Below, in pieces: positions 9,234-18,421 of a stretch of 64,000 bases of DNA. Source of the DNA: Cellulosilyticum sp. I15G10I2 (GTDB lineage: Bacteria; Bacillota; Clostridia; Lachnospirales; Cellulosilyticaceae); NCBI RefSeq assembly GCF_900095725.1, contig NZ_FMMP01000007.1, positions 186,001 to 250,000 on the forward strand. Reading direction: 5' to 3'. Each line of letters opens with the position of its first letter. Positions within the stretch are counted from its first letter, which is position 1. The position numbers were made by a program, and so were the translations under genes. The notes under the pieces were generated by a model. That model searched no databases. It was not told the DNA's origin and saw only the letters and a program-made list of their open reading frames with translations.

Positions 9234-10115
9234 CTACTCTTTTCTTGTATCTAAGAAAAATTCATAAGCTTCTTTATCCGTTGCCCTCTTATGAACAATC
9301 ATTCTAACTGCCTGAACCATAGCAATCGGATCCGTACTTTGGAAAATATTACGCCCCATATCGACTCCAGCTGCGCCTTCTGAAATCGCCTGATAGCACA
9401 TTGTCAGGGCTTCATTTTCTGGTAATTTCTTGCCCCCTGCAACCACAATAGGTACTGGACATGCACAAGTAATTTCTTCAAAATCCTCACAGTAATACGT
9501 CTTAACAATATGTGCACCGAGCTCTGGCAAAATACGTGTCGCCAGTTTGAAGAAACGGGATGTTCTTTCCATCTGTTTGCCTACTGCAACAACGCCCATT
9601 GTTGGTATACCATATTTTAGCCCTGCATCTACGGTTTTACATAGGTTATCTAAGCTTGTTTTTTCGCCATCAGCACCAATAAAGGTCTGAACAGCCATAC
9701 AGCTTGCATTCATACGCACAGCATCTTCGATACCAACACCAATGATCTCATGACTGAGATCCTCATCCAGAATAGAAGATCCGCAGCTCACACGCAGGGC
9801 AACCGCTTTACCAGTACTTGCTGGTATGCAGGTACGAATACCGCCACGGGTTCCCATTAAAACATCTATATGTTCTGCCAGTTCAGGTATTACAATATCC
9901 AATCTCTCAAGCCCTGCGGTAGATCCCATAAAATAACCATGATCAAATGCCAGCATTACTGTATGACCGCTCTCAGGCTGAAAAATATTTGCTAGACGTG
10001 CTTTCATCCCCCAATCTACATCGGACATCCCCTTTACATAAAAGCCACCTTGCTTTGCAAATGGCTTATCTATATGATAATCCTTCGCTATTTTCATTCC
10101 ATCCTTATCTGCCAC
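9234..10115 (-). CDS. lsrF: LsrF, phospho-AI-2 catabolic thiolase/aldolase
   Basis: LsrF transfers the acetyl group of 3-hydroxy-5-phosphonooxypentane-2,4-dione to CoA, ending AI-2 catabolism. 293 residues, matching the E. coli length (291). Shared stretches include DWGMKARL, TVMLAFDHGYF, the Schiff-base region HIVKTYY, PIVVAGGKKLPE and GVDMGRNIFQS. It is a class I aldolase-type TIM barrel. GTG start, with AAAGGAGGG 7 bases upstream. It is the last gene of lsrACDBF, 30 bases after lsrB. A generic fructose-bisphosphate aldolase is a less likely reading given the neighbours. Confidence 0.93.
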   Translation of the reverse strand: MADKDGMKIAKDYHIDKPFAKQGGFYVKGMSDVDWGMKARLANIFQPESGHTVMLAFDHGYFMGSTAGLERLDIVIPELAEHIDVLMGTRGGIRTCIPASTGKAVALRVSCGSSILDEDLSHEIIGVGIEDAVRMNASCMAVQTFIGADGEKTSLDNLCKTVDAGLKYGIPTMGVVAVGKQMERTSRFFKLATRILPELGAHIVKTYYCEDFEEITCACPVPIVVAGGKKLPENEALTMCYQAISEGAAGVDMGRNIFQSTDPIAMVQAVRMIVHKRATDKEAYEFFLDTRKE

Positions 10116-10145
10116 TTTATTACCCTCCTTTAAACGCGTTAGGAC

Positions 10146-11291
10146 TTAGAAATTATAGTTATCCATATTATTGATATCAAATACAGTTCTTTCTGGAAGT
10201 AATACAACGCCTGAATCCTCTGCTGTGTAAGCTTTTGGATCTAATACTGTATTAGGCATTACTTCTACTGTGCCAATATCCGGAATATCAATTTTATCGC
10301 CCACTTTAAATGTATTACCTGCGGCTAGCCAATACGCTAAATAACATCCCATAGCGCCTTGGATTTTACAGTCCCAAAGCCCCCATCTTTCAAGGATACC
10401 TGCACGGCAATAGTCTTTCATAGAGTTAGGTGCTGCAAAGCCTGTGATAACAACGTCCTTAGATGTAAGTCCAAGATTCTGTGCAGCCTGTGCCTGACCT
10501 GGAAGCGCTGTAGAGTCATTACAAATAATAGCTGTAATATCTGGATGTGCTGTTAAGATAGATTCTCCGACTGAAATAGCTTTTTCAGCATCTTGTTCGC
10601 TATAATAATTGTTTGGTGCAACATTGGTCCAGTTTGGATATTTTTCAGCAATATAGGCTTCACCAGCTACCTGCCATGAGTTTTGGTCGGCAACAGTTGC
10701 TTGTGAGTAATGCCAGCAATAAGTAATACCTTCAGCCATTGGATCCTCCATGCCTTCTGCTGCCATATCAACTAACATTTTGCCAAGTTGTTCTGGGGTT
10801 CCCTGAGATACCATAAGCGAGCGGGCATCATTTCCTACATCAGAGTCCCAAGTCACAACCGCAAGACCTGCTGCTTTTGCTTTTTTCATCGCTTCATCTA
10901 GACCTGTAGCATCTACCGAAGACACACAGACAGCGTCAGCGCCTTGAGAAATAGCATTATTGATAATAGCTACTTGATTTGCAACAGATGCTTCTGGATT
11001 GCCGTCATATTTAACTGAATACTTACCAACTTTTGCTGCGTATTCTTGCGCCCCTACATTGGCTGATTCAAAAAATGCATTACCTGATAATTTTGGAACA
11101 AAAGTAACCGTGATATCACTGCCTGAGGATTTTGCATTAGTATCTGCCGCTTTATCTGTACTTGCTTGTGTAGCAGGTTTAGCATTTGTTGTATCAGCCG
11201 CCCCCTCTGGGGCTCCTTTTGAACTACAGCCCGCTAACATAGTCACTGCCAATGCTGAACATAATAATGCACTAAAAAATTTCTTTTTCAT
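10146..11291 (-). CDS. lsrB: LsrB, AI-2-binding lipoprotein
   Basis: Solute-binding lipoprotein of the AI-2 importer. Signal peptide with lipobox LAGC, then a low-complexity Ala/Thr/Asp linker, then a type 1 periplasmic-binding fold. Comparison with the enterobacterial LsrB sequence as I remember it: Lys in VPKLSG, Asp in TWDSD, Asp-Gln in ADQNSW and Pro in TALPG, all known AI-2 contacts, are kept. The position two after that Pro (Ala222 in Salmonella numbering) appears to be Gln. The C-terminal stretch VVLLPERTVF is also shared. Non-canonical but functional LsrB receptors are known from clostridia. Confidence 0.92.
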   Translation of the reverse strand: MKKKFFSALLCSALAVTMLAGCSSKGAPEGAADTTNAKPATQASTDKAADTNAKSSGSDITVTFVPKLSGNAFFESANVGAQEYAAKVGKYSVKYDGNPEASVANQVAIINNAISQGADAVCVSSVDATGLDEAMKKAKAAGLAVVTWDSDVGNDARSLMVSQGTPEQLGKMLVDMAAEGMEDPMAEGITYCWHYSQATVADQNSWQVAGEAYIAEKYPNWTNVAPNNYYSEQDAEKAISVGESILTAHPDITAIICNDSTALPGQAQAAQNLGLTSKDVVITGFAAPNSMKDYCRAGILERWGLWDCKIQGAMGCYLAYWLAAGNTFKVGDKIDIPDIGTVEVMPNTVLDPKAYTAEDSGVVLLPERTVFDINNMDNYNF

Positions 11292-11335
11292 ATTCCTATC
11301 CCCCTTAAGATATTTAAGATATTGATTGAGATGAC

Positions 11336-12349
11336 CTAAGCTCTTTTTATCTTACGGAATATTTCATGAACGCTTTTCATTAGTTTTGCATTACTTGTAA
11401 TAGTCCTGCCTGCAACTGCAATAATTAATAGTAATCCGATTGGAATATCTAGATACTGAGTAGATAACCCTACCATAACCAGCCCAAATCGCATAAATCC
11501 AATCACGACAGCTGCGAATGCCGTTCCAATAACGCCCCCCTTGCCCCCTAAATTTGAAGTCCCCCCAAGAACAACTGCAGTAATAATAGGAAGAGTAAGT
11601 TCCTTTCCAAGATCTGCCCTGGCTGAACCAAGATAACTTGTTAAAACAATACCTGCAACAGATGCACTCATCCCCGAAAGAACATATGTACTCATAATGA
11701 CCCATTTTGTCCTGATCCCTGAATATTCTGCTGCCTCCTGATTAATGCCACAAAGAAAGATGTATCTTCCGTACTTTGTCTTATGTAAAATGATATATCC
11801 TACTAAAGCGAGTACAATAAAAATAACAACTTGATTTGGAATACCAAATATATTGCCTGTCGCAAGCGCTATAAATGATTTAGGATAGCCGCTGATTCCT
11901 TCAAATGCACTGGATGAAGATAAATTGACGACCAAAAGGGCAATTCCCGAATAAAGAAACTGTCCGCCCAAAGTGACAACCATGGCCTGAACCCTGGTAA
12001 AAGCAACAAAAAAGCCACTAATCGCACCACAAACAGCCCCAATACAAATAGCTGCAACCACCGCCATCCAAATATTAAATCCTGCATCCTGCCACAATAC
12101 CCCTAAAGAAATGGAACTGAGTCCTACAATAGAACCAGCCTGAATATCCATCCCCCCTGTTATAAGTACAAACGTTACAAATAAGGATATAATGCAAATG
12201 CAGATAAAGTCATTAATACTTCCAAGCAGTACCCTTGCCTGTAAAAACTTAGGATTTAAAAGACCAAAGATAATAATCTCTAAGATCAGCGTTACAACAA
12301 GAAAGTTTTCCCACCGCAAACATTTACTTTTCAAGGTCTCTTTATTCAT
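11336..12349 (-). CDS. lsrD: LsrD, AI-2 ABC permease subunit
   Basis: Multi-spanning membrane permease of the ribose/AI-2 class (BPD_transp_2). Shares with LsrD the stretches DFICI, GGMDI, GSIVGLSSISLGVLWQ, LGSARADLG and AVVLGGTSNLGG. The ATG at 12349 has AAGGAGG 8 bases upstream and overlaps the lsrC end by 8 bases, indicating translational coupling. An in-frame GTG at 12358 is too close to the ribosome binding site. With LsrC it forms the channel for AI-2 uptake. Confidence 0.9.
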   Translation of the reverse strand: MNKETLKSKCLRWENFLVVTLILEIIIFGLLNPKFLQARVLLGSINDFICICIISLFVTFVLITGGMDIQAGSIVGLSSISLGVLWQDAGFNIWMAVVAAICIGAVCGAISGFFVAFTRVQAMVVTLGGQFLYSGIALLVVNLSSSSAFEGISGYPKSFIALATGNIFGIPNQVVIFIVLALVGYIILHKTKYGRYIFLCGINQEAAEYSGIRTKWVIMSTYVLSGMSASVAGIVLTSYLGSARADLGKELTLPIITAVVLGGTSNLGGKGGVIGTAFAAVVIGFMRFGLVMVGLSTQYLDIPIGLLLIIAVAGRTITSNAKLMKSVHEIFRKIKRA

Positions 12350-13352
12350 TGTGCGCACCTCCTTGTGTTGAGGTCCTTGCCAAAAGCCTCTTTCTTCTGG
12401 CTTTTTCAGCTACACGTCTTTGAATCAATGCGTCTGCAACAACAATAATAATAAGTAAAATCCCCGTAATCGTATTGTCATAATCAGAAGAAAATTTTAA
12501 GAATACCAATACTCTGCTAATAGATGACATAATCGTTGCGCCAACGGTTGCACCTACTACAGTACCAACACCACCGCTTAGGCTGATGCCTCCTAGTACA
12601 CATGCTGCGATAGCTTTCATTTCATAACCATTTCCCGCAGTCGGGGTTACAAATCCAACGCGGCTTACATAAACCACTCCAGCAATGGCTGCAAAAATGC
12701 CGCATACAACAAATGCTATAATCTTAGTCTTATTTACAGGAATACCAATTAAGTTTGCTCCTGATTCATTATCCCCAACGGCTGCAAAGTACCTGCCGCG
12801 ATTAGTCTTTGTAAGGCAGATATGCACCACGGCCATTAACAGCAGTGCACCAAAAAAGAAATAGGTTAAGGTATTCATGATCGTTGCTTGAGAAATAGCC
12901 TTAAAAGGATAAGGTATATTCTCAACCCACTTCCCATTTGTATAGACATAAATAGAACCTCTTACTACCCCATTAACCCCTAAGGTCATTATAATGGAAG
13001 GTATTTTTAATACGGTAACACCTATGCCATTGATAAAACCAACTGCTGCCCCTACCATAAGTGCAGCTATAACCGCTATACTCCAAGAGCTTCCGTCTCT
13101 TAGCAGTGTTGCCGAAACGGCCGCCGCAAGCCCGAGGGTCGCTCCAATAGATACATCTATCTCCCCGCTGATAATAACAAAAGCTATCCCAACAGCTAAA
13201 AGCACATAAACAATACTTCCATTAAAAATGAGCAGCAGATTTTTGAACCGTAGAAATGAAGGATTTACCGCACCTACAATTAAAAAAATTGCAGTTAAAA
13301 AGATTAAAGAAGATATTTCTCTGGCTTTAAAAATACGCTTTAAAGTTTTCAT
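12342..13352 (-). CDS. lsrC: LsrC, AI-2 ABC permease subunit
   Basis: 336-residue inner-membrane permease, about the length of E. coli LsrC. Shared stretches include EIDVSIGATLGL, LKIPSIIMTLG, GRYFAAVGDNESGA and MKAIAACVLGGISLSGG. The start overlaps the lsrA stop as ATGA (13349-13352), so translation is coupled. It acts with LsrD, LsrA and LsrB. Confidence 0.9.
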   Translation of the reverse strand: MKTLKRIFKAREISSLIFLTAIFLIVGAVNPSFLRFKNLLLIFNGSIVYVLLAVGIAFVIISGEIDVSIGATLGLAAAVSATLLRDGSSWSIAVIAALMVGAAVGFINGIGVTVLKIPSIIMTLGVNGVVRGSIYVYTNGKWVENIPYPFKAISQATIMNTLTYFFFGALLLMAVVHICLTKTNRGRYFAAVGDNESGANLIGIPVNKTKIIAFVVCGIFAAIAGVVYVSRVGFVTPTAGNGYEMKAIAACVLGGISLSGGVGTVVGATVGATIMSSISRVLVFLKFSSDYDNTITGILLIIIVVADALIQRRVAEKARRKRLLARTSTQGGAHNE

Positions 13353-14872
13353 GCGTGATCATCCCCCTCATAAACACCAAATGAGGCTGCAATCAATCTA
13401 TCCAGATCAATTTGATGTTTTGAAAATCTATGATTAATGTGGCCTTGATACATCGTAACAGCCCTATCACATAATTCTACAATCTCTTCAAAATCAGAGG
13501 AGATAAGTAGAACAGCTACCCCCTGTTTCTTGAGTCCATCAATAATTGAATAAACGTCCCCCCGTGCTCCGGCATCTATCCCACGGGTTGGTTCATCCAG
13601 TATAACTACTTGTGGTGCTGTAGAAAGTGCTCTTGCGATAACAACCTTTTGCTGATTCCCCCCCGAAAGAGACCCCATCATCTGATTTTGACCTGTTACC
13701 TTAATTCTAAAATGCTGAATATATTTCTCTCCTAACATTTTCTCTGCTTTTCCATTTAAGAAAAACTTACTCATTTTTCTAAGATTTGCAGAAGAAATAT
13801 TTGAGCCTACATCCGTAATCTTAAAAATACCATTTAAATATCTGTCTTCCGGCACATAATTCAACCCTTTATCAAGTACCACCCTTGTTGGAGCCCCTGT
13901 AATAGCCTCCCCGTTTAAAAGTACTTCTCCTGATATAACTTGATCCATTCCAAAGATAGTTTTTGCAAAATCTGTGCGCCCAGCACCCACTACGCCAGCT
14001 ACGCCAAGGACCTCCCCTGGGAAAACCTCCAAATTGATATCTTTAAACCCATAACCGGTAAAATGCTTTAATTCTAATGCAGGCTTTAAATGGGTATAGT
14101 CAAGCTCTTTTGATTTCTCAGAAGTCTTAAGTTTGATGTCAATCGGCAGCAGGCCTTTTACTAGATCTTCCTTTGTAAACGCATTAACTGTTCCCTTTAA
14201 AGTAATCAAACCATCTCTCATAATGGCTACCTGTGTTGCGATCTTAAAAACCTCTGTTAGGCGGTGTGTGATATAGAAAATACTGATGCCCTTACGCTTT
14301 AAATCTTCAACTAACTTAAACAGTGATTCTACTTCATTAAATGTCAATGATGAGGTCGGTTCATCTAGAATTAAAATTTTTGCATTTCGAAGTAACCCTC
14401 TTAAGATTTCTACTAGCTGTTGCTCTGCGATAGTTAAGGTGTCTGCTTTACGGTCTAATTTAAGCTGCCATCCTAGCTGATCCATAATATTTATCATCTG
14501 CATATGTAATTCGCTTTTTTTATCAGGAAAACCAATAGCAATATTCTCTTCAACGGTCATATTCGGAAATAACATGGGCTCCTGTGGTACTAGATAAATA
14601 CCATGTGCAAGTGCAGCAGCAGGTTTTGATAGTTTGACCTTTTCTCCCCTAAGAAAAATATCTCCTTTATCCGGTTCATAGATTCCCATAATGATTTTCA
14701 TAAGTGTACTCTTTCCCGCACCATTACCACCAATTAAGGCTAATACCTCGCCACACTTTACATCAAGATCTATTCCTTTAAGTACAGCATTAGATGCGAA
14801 GGATTTACAAATACCTCGTATGGCTATCATTGTCTCTTTAATATCAATAGGCACCTTATCGGCAACTTGCAT
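13349..14872 (-). CDS. lsrA: LsrA, AI-2 ABC transporter ATPase (two ABC domains)
   Basis: Fused double ATPase energising AI-2 import. First domain: Walker A GGNGAGKST and Walker B LILDEPTSSLT. Second domain: degenerate P-loop GVVGAGRTD, signature LSGGNQQK and Walker B VILDEPTRGID. The ATG at 14872 is taken because AAAGGGGGGGAG lies 4-6 bases upstream; the in-frame TTG at 14893 lies 5' of this site and would put the ribosome binding site inside the gene. First gene of lsrACDBF, divergent from lsrR. Confidence 0.9.
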   Translation of the reverse strand: MQVADKVPIDIKETMIAIRGICKSFASNAVLKGIDLDVKCGEVLALIGGNGAGKSTLMKIIMGIYEPDKGDIFLRGEKVKLSKPAAALAHGIYLVPQEPMLFPNMTVEENIAIGFPDKKSELHMQMINIMDQLGWQLKLDRKADTLTIAEQQLVEILRGLLRNAKILILDEPTSSLTFNEVESLFKLVEDLKRKGISIFYITHRLTEVFKIATQVAIMRDGLITLKGTVNAFTKEDLVKGLLPIDIKLKTSEKSKELDYTHLKPALELKHFTGYGFKDINLEVFPGEVLGVAGVVGAGRTDFAKTIFGMDQVISGEVLLNGEAITGAPTRVVLDKGLNYVPEDRYLNGIFKITDVGSNISSANLRKMSKFFLNGKAEKMLGEKYIQHFRIKVTGQNQMMGSLSGGNQQKVVIARALSTAPQVVILDEPTRGIDAGARGDVYSIIDGLKKQGVAVLLISSDFEEIVELCDRAVTMYQGHINHRFSKHQIDLDRLIAASFGVYEGDDHA

Positions 14873-15189
14873 TCTTCTCCCCCCCTTTCTCAATTTTTAT
14901 ACATATGTTCAGCTCTCTATATTTTGTTTTAACTTTAGCCTGATTCATAATTTGTCTTTAATCTTTGTTTTATGTTTTTTGAAGCAGTAAAAGTGCAGTC
15001 CTTTGATATGTTTATATTATATGTAGCACCCTAGGCTCGTAGTACTCTACATGTTTTTTTATAAAAAATAATATTTAGAGTCATAGGTTTTTAACATACT
15101 GACATACTCCATAAAAACGAAACATATGATATAACAAAAAACAATTGTTAGCTAAATCTTAGGTCATATCATTAAAGGAGTGCCAAAAT
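14873..15189. promoter_or_regulatory. divergent lsrA-lsrR control region
   Basis: 317 bases between the divergent start codons. The motif ACATAT/ATATGT recurs in related contexts: CATATGTT near 14902, GATATGTTT near 15006 and AAACATATGAT near 15119; the last two are inverted relative to each other. Also present is a perfect palindrome AACAATTGTT (15140-15149). By analogy with E. coli, LsrR should bind here and phospho-AI-2 should relieve it; which motif is the operator is a guess. Confidence 0.45.
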
Positions 15190-16122
15190 ATGATGTTAAA
15201 AATAGAAAAGGAATTTGAAGAAAGCTTAATGGTAAAAACAGCCTGGTATTACTACTTAGAAAATATGACACAGCAAGAAATCTCTGATCATTTAGGACTT
15301 TCGCGCATGAGAGTCATCAAACTCTTAGAGCGGGCAAGGCAGACTGGTATTGTACAGTTTCAAATACGCTCTAGTTTAAGTAAGCGGATGGAACTCGAGC
15401 AAACTTTAGTCCAGAAATACAATTTAAAAGACACTTATATTGTCCCAACAAATCCTAACAGCGAGGAAGTTAATGAAACCATTGCAAAAGCAGCTGCTAT
15501 GTACGTTGGCAGCCGCATTTCAGACAACTGTTTTATTAACCTCGGTTATGGAGATACACTCTCACGTACGCTCAACCATCTTGCAACCAATGTGGACTCA
15601 GCCGTATCTTATGTCTCTTTAACAGGTGGTGTAAGCTACTACTTACCAAATATACAATCTAATGTCTTTAATGGGAAACTCTATTTAATGCCCGCACCCT
15701 TAATAGCTTCATCACAAGAGATGGCAGAAGCTATTAAAAATGAGACTTCAATTAAGGAAATCGAGAGCATGAGCAAACTGGCAAGTATGACTATTGTGGG
15801 CATCGGTGCCATGAATAATGATGCTACAATCCTTAAATCATCTACGCTTAGTCAAAATGATTTTATATTGTTAAGTATGCAGGGTGCTGTTGGTGATGTT
15901 TTATCTCACTTCATAGACCAAGATGGTGCACTGTTAGATACAGAAATAGATTCTAGACTCATCAGTACACCGCTTTCTACACTCAAGGAGCTTAATAATG
16001 TCATAGCTGTATCTGCTGGTGATAAAAAAGTAACGGCTATAAGAGCAGCACTAAAGGGGGATTACATTGATGTTTTGATTACAGATGAAAATACCGCTCA
16101 GAAACTGATTGAATATAAATAA
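15190..16122 (+). CDS. lsrR: LsrR, SorC/DeoR-family AI-2 repressor
   Basis: 310 residues. N-terminal helix-turn-helix (about 20-60: NMTQQEISDHLGLSRMRVIKLLERAR) and a C-terminal SorC-type phosphosugar-binding domain (YVSLTGGVSYY; VVGIGAMNNDATI). In E. coli LsrR represses lsr until it binds phospho-AI-2. AAAGGAG lies 8 bases before the ATG. It is cotranscribed with lsrK 50 bases downstream, the enterobacterial lsrRK order. Assignment rests strongly on context because SorC regulators serve many sugars. Confidence 0.88.
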   Translation: MMLKIEKEFEESLMVKTAWYYYLENMTQQEISDHLGLSRMRVIKLLERARQTGIVQFQIRSSLSKRMELEQTLVQKYNLKDTYIVPTNPNSEEVNETIAKAAAMYVGSRISDNCFINLGYGDTLSRTLNHLATNVDSAVSYVSLTGGVSYYLPNIQSNVFNGKLYLMPAPLIASSQEMAEAIKNETSIKEIESMSKLASMTIVGIGAMNNDATILKSSTLSQNDFILLSMQGAVGDVLSHFIDQDGALLDTEIDSRLISTPLSTLKELNNVIAVSAGDKKVTAIRAALKGDYIDVLITDENTAQKLIEYK

Positions 16123-16172
16123 CACCTTATGTAAAACACTCATTTTCTAATATATCTCGGGGGAGGAATAGT

Positions 16173-17741
16173 ATGAGTAAGCAAAAATATCTAATGGCTA
16201 TTGACGCTGGTACAGGCAGCGTAAGAGCAGTCATTTTTAACACAGACGGTAATCAGATCGGTGTTTCTCAGCAAGAATGGGAACATAAAGAAGACCCCAG
16301 GTTTCCAGGTTCTATGGATTTTGATTGGTCTTACAACTGGATGCTCGCCGCTTCTTGTATCAGGCAGGTTTTAAAAGAAACCAAGATAGACGCTAAAGAC
16401 ATTGCCGGTATTTCAACGACCTGTATGAGAGAAGGCATTGTCTTATATAATGCTGAAGGTGAAGAGATATGGGCTTGTGCAAATGTAGATGCTCGTTCAA
16501 GCGGCGAAGTAGCCGAACTTATTCAACGGTCAGCTACACTAGAGAAAGAAATTTATAACGTCTCTGGGCAGACTTATGCCCTTGGTGCACTGCCCCGTCT
16601 GCTTTGGGTAAAAAATAAAATGCCTGATATCTATGAAAAAACAGCAAGCATCAGCATGTTTAATGATTGGCTTATTTACAAACTAACTGGCATTATGTCC
16701 ACAGAGCCAAGTAATGGCTGTACAACTGGTATTTTTGATATAAAAAAGCGTATTTGGGATACATCAATAGCTGAAAAATGTGATATTAAAACGAATATTT
16801 TTCCTCCTGTTTTTGAAAGCGGAAGCTTTATAGCTAATGTAAATCCTAAAGCAGCTGAAATAACAGGTCTTTTTGAAGGGACGCCTGTTATCGCCGGCGG
16901 CGGTGATGCACAGCTTGGCTGCATCGGCGTCGGAGTAGTCTCTCCGGCACAGGCTGCTGTTTTTGGCGGAAGCTTTTGGCAATATGAATTTAATACAGAT
17001 GAAGTAAGAACTGACCCTGACTGCCGTGTTCGTGTTAACGCTCACGCGGTCCCTCATATATGGCAGTATGAAGCAATAGCTTTTTTTCCAGGGCTTGTCA
17101 TGCGCTGGTATCGAGATGGATTTTGCCAACTTGAGATGCAAAAAGCCAAAGAAGACGGCAAAGATCCTTATTACTATATGAATAGGGAAGCCGAAAAAAT
17201 CCCCGCTGGAAGTCATGGCATGATGTGTACTTTTTCTAATATCATGGATTATATTTGTTGGAAACATGCGTCTCCTACCTTTACTAACTTTGCTCTAGAT
17301 GCTGAAAAGTTTAACCGCTATACCTTTTATAGAGCTATTATGGAAAATGCAGCAATGGTTACAAAAGGTAATATGGAGCGCGTCGCCTCCCTCACTGGAA
17401 ATACGCCAAGTGAAATTATATTTGCATCTGGAGCTTCTAAGAGCCCACTCTGGTGTCAGATCCTAGCAGATGTTTTAGGCGTGCCTGTTCGTGTACCAAA
17501 AGTAAAAGAGGCCACATCCCTTGGAGCTGCTATCCTTGCAGGCATTGGCACAGGGTTGTTTGACACTATTGATAATGCAGTTGCTAAAATAGTTCATATG
17601 GAAAAAACCTATTATCCGGATAGTAAAAATCATCTGCTTTATAATAATTTGTATCAAGACTGGAAAGAAATATATAGTGCGCAACTTAAGCTTTGTGATA
17701 GAAAACTAACTAAAAACATGTGGATTGCACCCGGCATTTAA
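16173..17741 (+). CDS. lsrK: LsrK, autoinducer-2 kinase
   Basis: FGGY-family carbohydrate kinase that phosphorylates imported AI-2 and traps it in the cytoplasm. 522 residues. Stretches shared with E. coli LsrK include LMAIDAGTGSVRAVIF, GSMDFDW, MREGIVLYN, WACANVDAR, VIAGGGDAQLGC and VKEATSLGAAI. GGGGGAGG lies 8 bases before the ATG. Product is phospho-AI-2, the LsrR inducer and the start of degradation. Confidence 0.93.
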   Translation: MSKQKYLMAIDAGTGSVRAVIFNTDGNQIGVSQQEWEHKEDPRFPGSMDFDWSYNWMLAASCIRQVLKETKIDAKDIAGISTTCMREGIVLYNAEGEEIWACANVDARSSGEVAELIQRSATLEKEIYNVSGQTYALGALPRLLWVKNKMPDIYEKTASISMFNDWLIYKLTGIMSTEPSNGCTTGIFDIKKRIWDTSIAEKCDIKTNIFPPVFESGSFIANVNPKAAEITGLFEGTPVIAGGGDAQLGCIGVGVVSPAQAAVFGGSFWQYEFNTDEVRTDPDCRVRVNAHAVPHIWQYEAIAFFPGLVMRWYRDGFCQLEMQKAKEDGKDPYYYMNREAEKIPAGSHGMMCTFSNIMDYICWKHASPTFTNFALDAEKFNRYTFYRAIMENAAMVTKGNMERVASLTGNTPSEIIFASGASKSPLWCQILADVLGVPVRVPKVKEATSLGAAILAGIGTGLFDTIDNAVAKIVHMEKTYYPDSKNHLLYNNLYQDWKEIYSAQLKLCDRKLTKNMWIAPGI

Positions 17742-17774
17742 CTTTAAACTTTTATAATATAAGGAGGAATGTTT

Positions 17775-18113
17775 ATGTTTATTGTTGATGAAAAAGATAG
17801 AGACTACCGTTTTGGCGACAGTGGGCCCAAATATTTAATGCGTGGACCACGAATGAATTTTGCAATTGTTCAATTTCAGCCCGGTCAAGATTTTCAGGCA
17901 CATTATCATAACGTTATGGAGGAAAACTTCTATATACTTGAAGGTGAAGTGGATATCTTTGTTGATAACGTAAAGTATACTTTAAGACAAGGTCAGATCA
18001 TACATATTGAACCTAAAGAGATACATTATATCATTAACAATTCAGATGCCGCTGTAAAAATGATTTCAACTCTTGCACCATTTATGGATGTAGATAAAGT
18101 AGATGTAGATTAA
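17775..18113 (+). CDS. cupin-fold protein, candidate phospho-AI-2 processing enzyme
   Basis: 112-residue single-domain cupin with intact metal ligands: HYHNVMEE (H-x-H-x4-E) in motif 1 and the His of EIHYII in motif 2. The second ATG (17775) is chosen because AAGGAGG lies 7 bases upstream; the first ATG (17769) is only 1 base from it. It follows lsrK by 33 bases in the lsrRK unit. The canonical isomerase LsrG (an antibiotic-monooxygenase-fold protein) is absent, and small cupins often isomerise or epimerise sugars. A role in place of LsrG is inference; a ligand sensor is an alternative. Confidence 0.75.
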   Translation: MFIVDEKDRDYRFGDSGPKYLMRGPRMNFAIVQFQPGQDFQAHYHNVMEENFYILEGEVDIFVDNVKYTLRQGQIIHIEPKEIHYIINNSDAAVKMISTLAPFMDVDKVDVD

Positions 18114-18119
18114 TATAAC

Positions 18120-18166
18120 GTACCCTATGAGGCAGATTAACTAAATTCGCTCTCATAGGGTATTTT
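18120..18166 (+). terminator. terminator of lsrRK-cupin unit
   Basis: TACCCTATGAG and CTCATAGGGTA form an 11-bp perfect stem around a 20-base loop, followed by TTTTAAA. Confidence 0.75.
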
Positions 18167-18190
18167 AAATACAGATTTTATATTTATGCT

Positions 18191-18277
18191 TTAGTAATCT
18201 AATCTTCTAATTCTTACCCCTCTCATATAGCCTATTACTAGCATTTGATCATACGAGTCCACTTTATGGTTCACCAT
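18191..18277 (-). CDS. possible 28-residue micro-ORF
   Basis: ATG at 18277 with AAGGGG 9 bases upstream, 28 codons to TAA, ending GYMRGVRIRRLDY with a strongly basic tail. Lies in an otherwise empty 308-base gap between the cupin terminator and the binding-protein gene. No family recognised; it may be a fragment or chance. Confidence 0.15.
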   Translation of the reverse strand: MVNHKVDSYDQMLVIGYMRGVRIRRLDY

Positions 18278-18421
18278 TTGAGTATACCCCTTAATAATTT
18301 TTACAAATAAATTCTGTAAGCATATAAGTCTTCTAACTTGGAGATAATAAGTTTTAAATGTATAAAATGAGCAAGACTCCGCAAAAATAAATTATCCAGT
18401 TTATGAAAGGGGGCGTAAAAT

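Noticed and set aside
11391-11705. 104-codon frame inside lsrD in another frame
   Set aside because: Overlaps a well-supported permease gene, is compositionally odd (many Tyr, Cys and Ser) and has no ribosome binding site.
16764-17267. 167-codon antisense frame within lsrK
   Set aside because: Lies wholly inside a confident kinase gene on the opposite strand, with a composition typical of antisense shadow frames.
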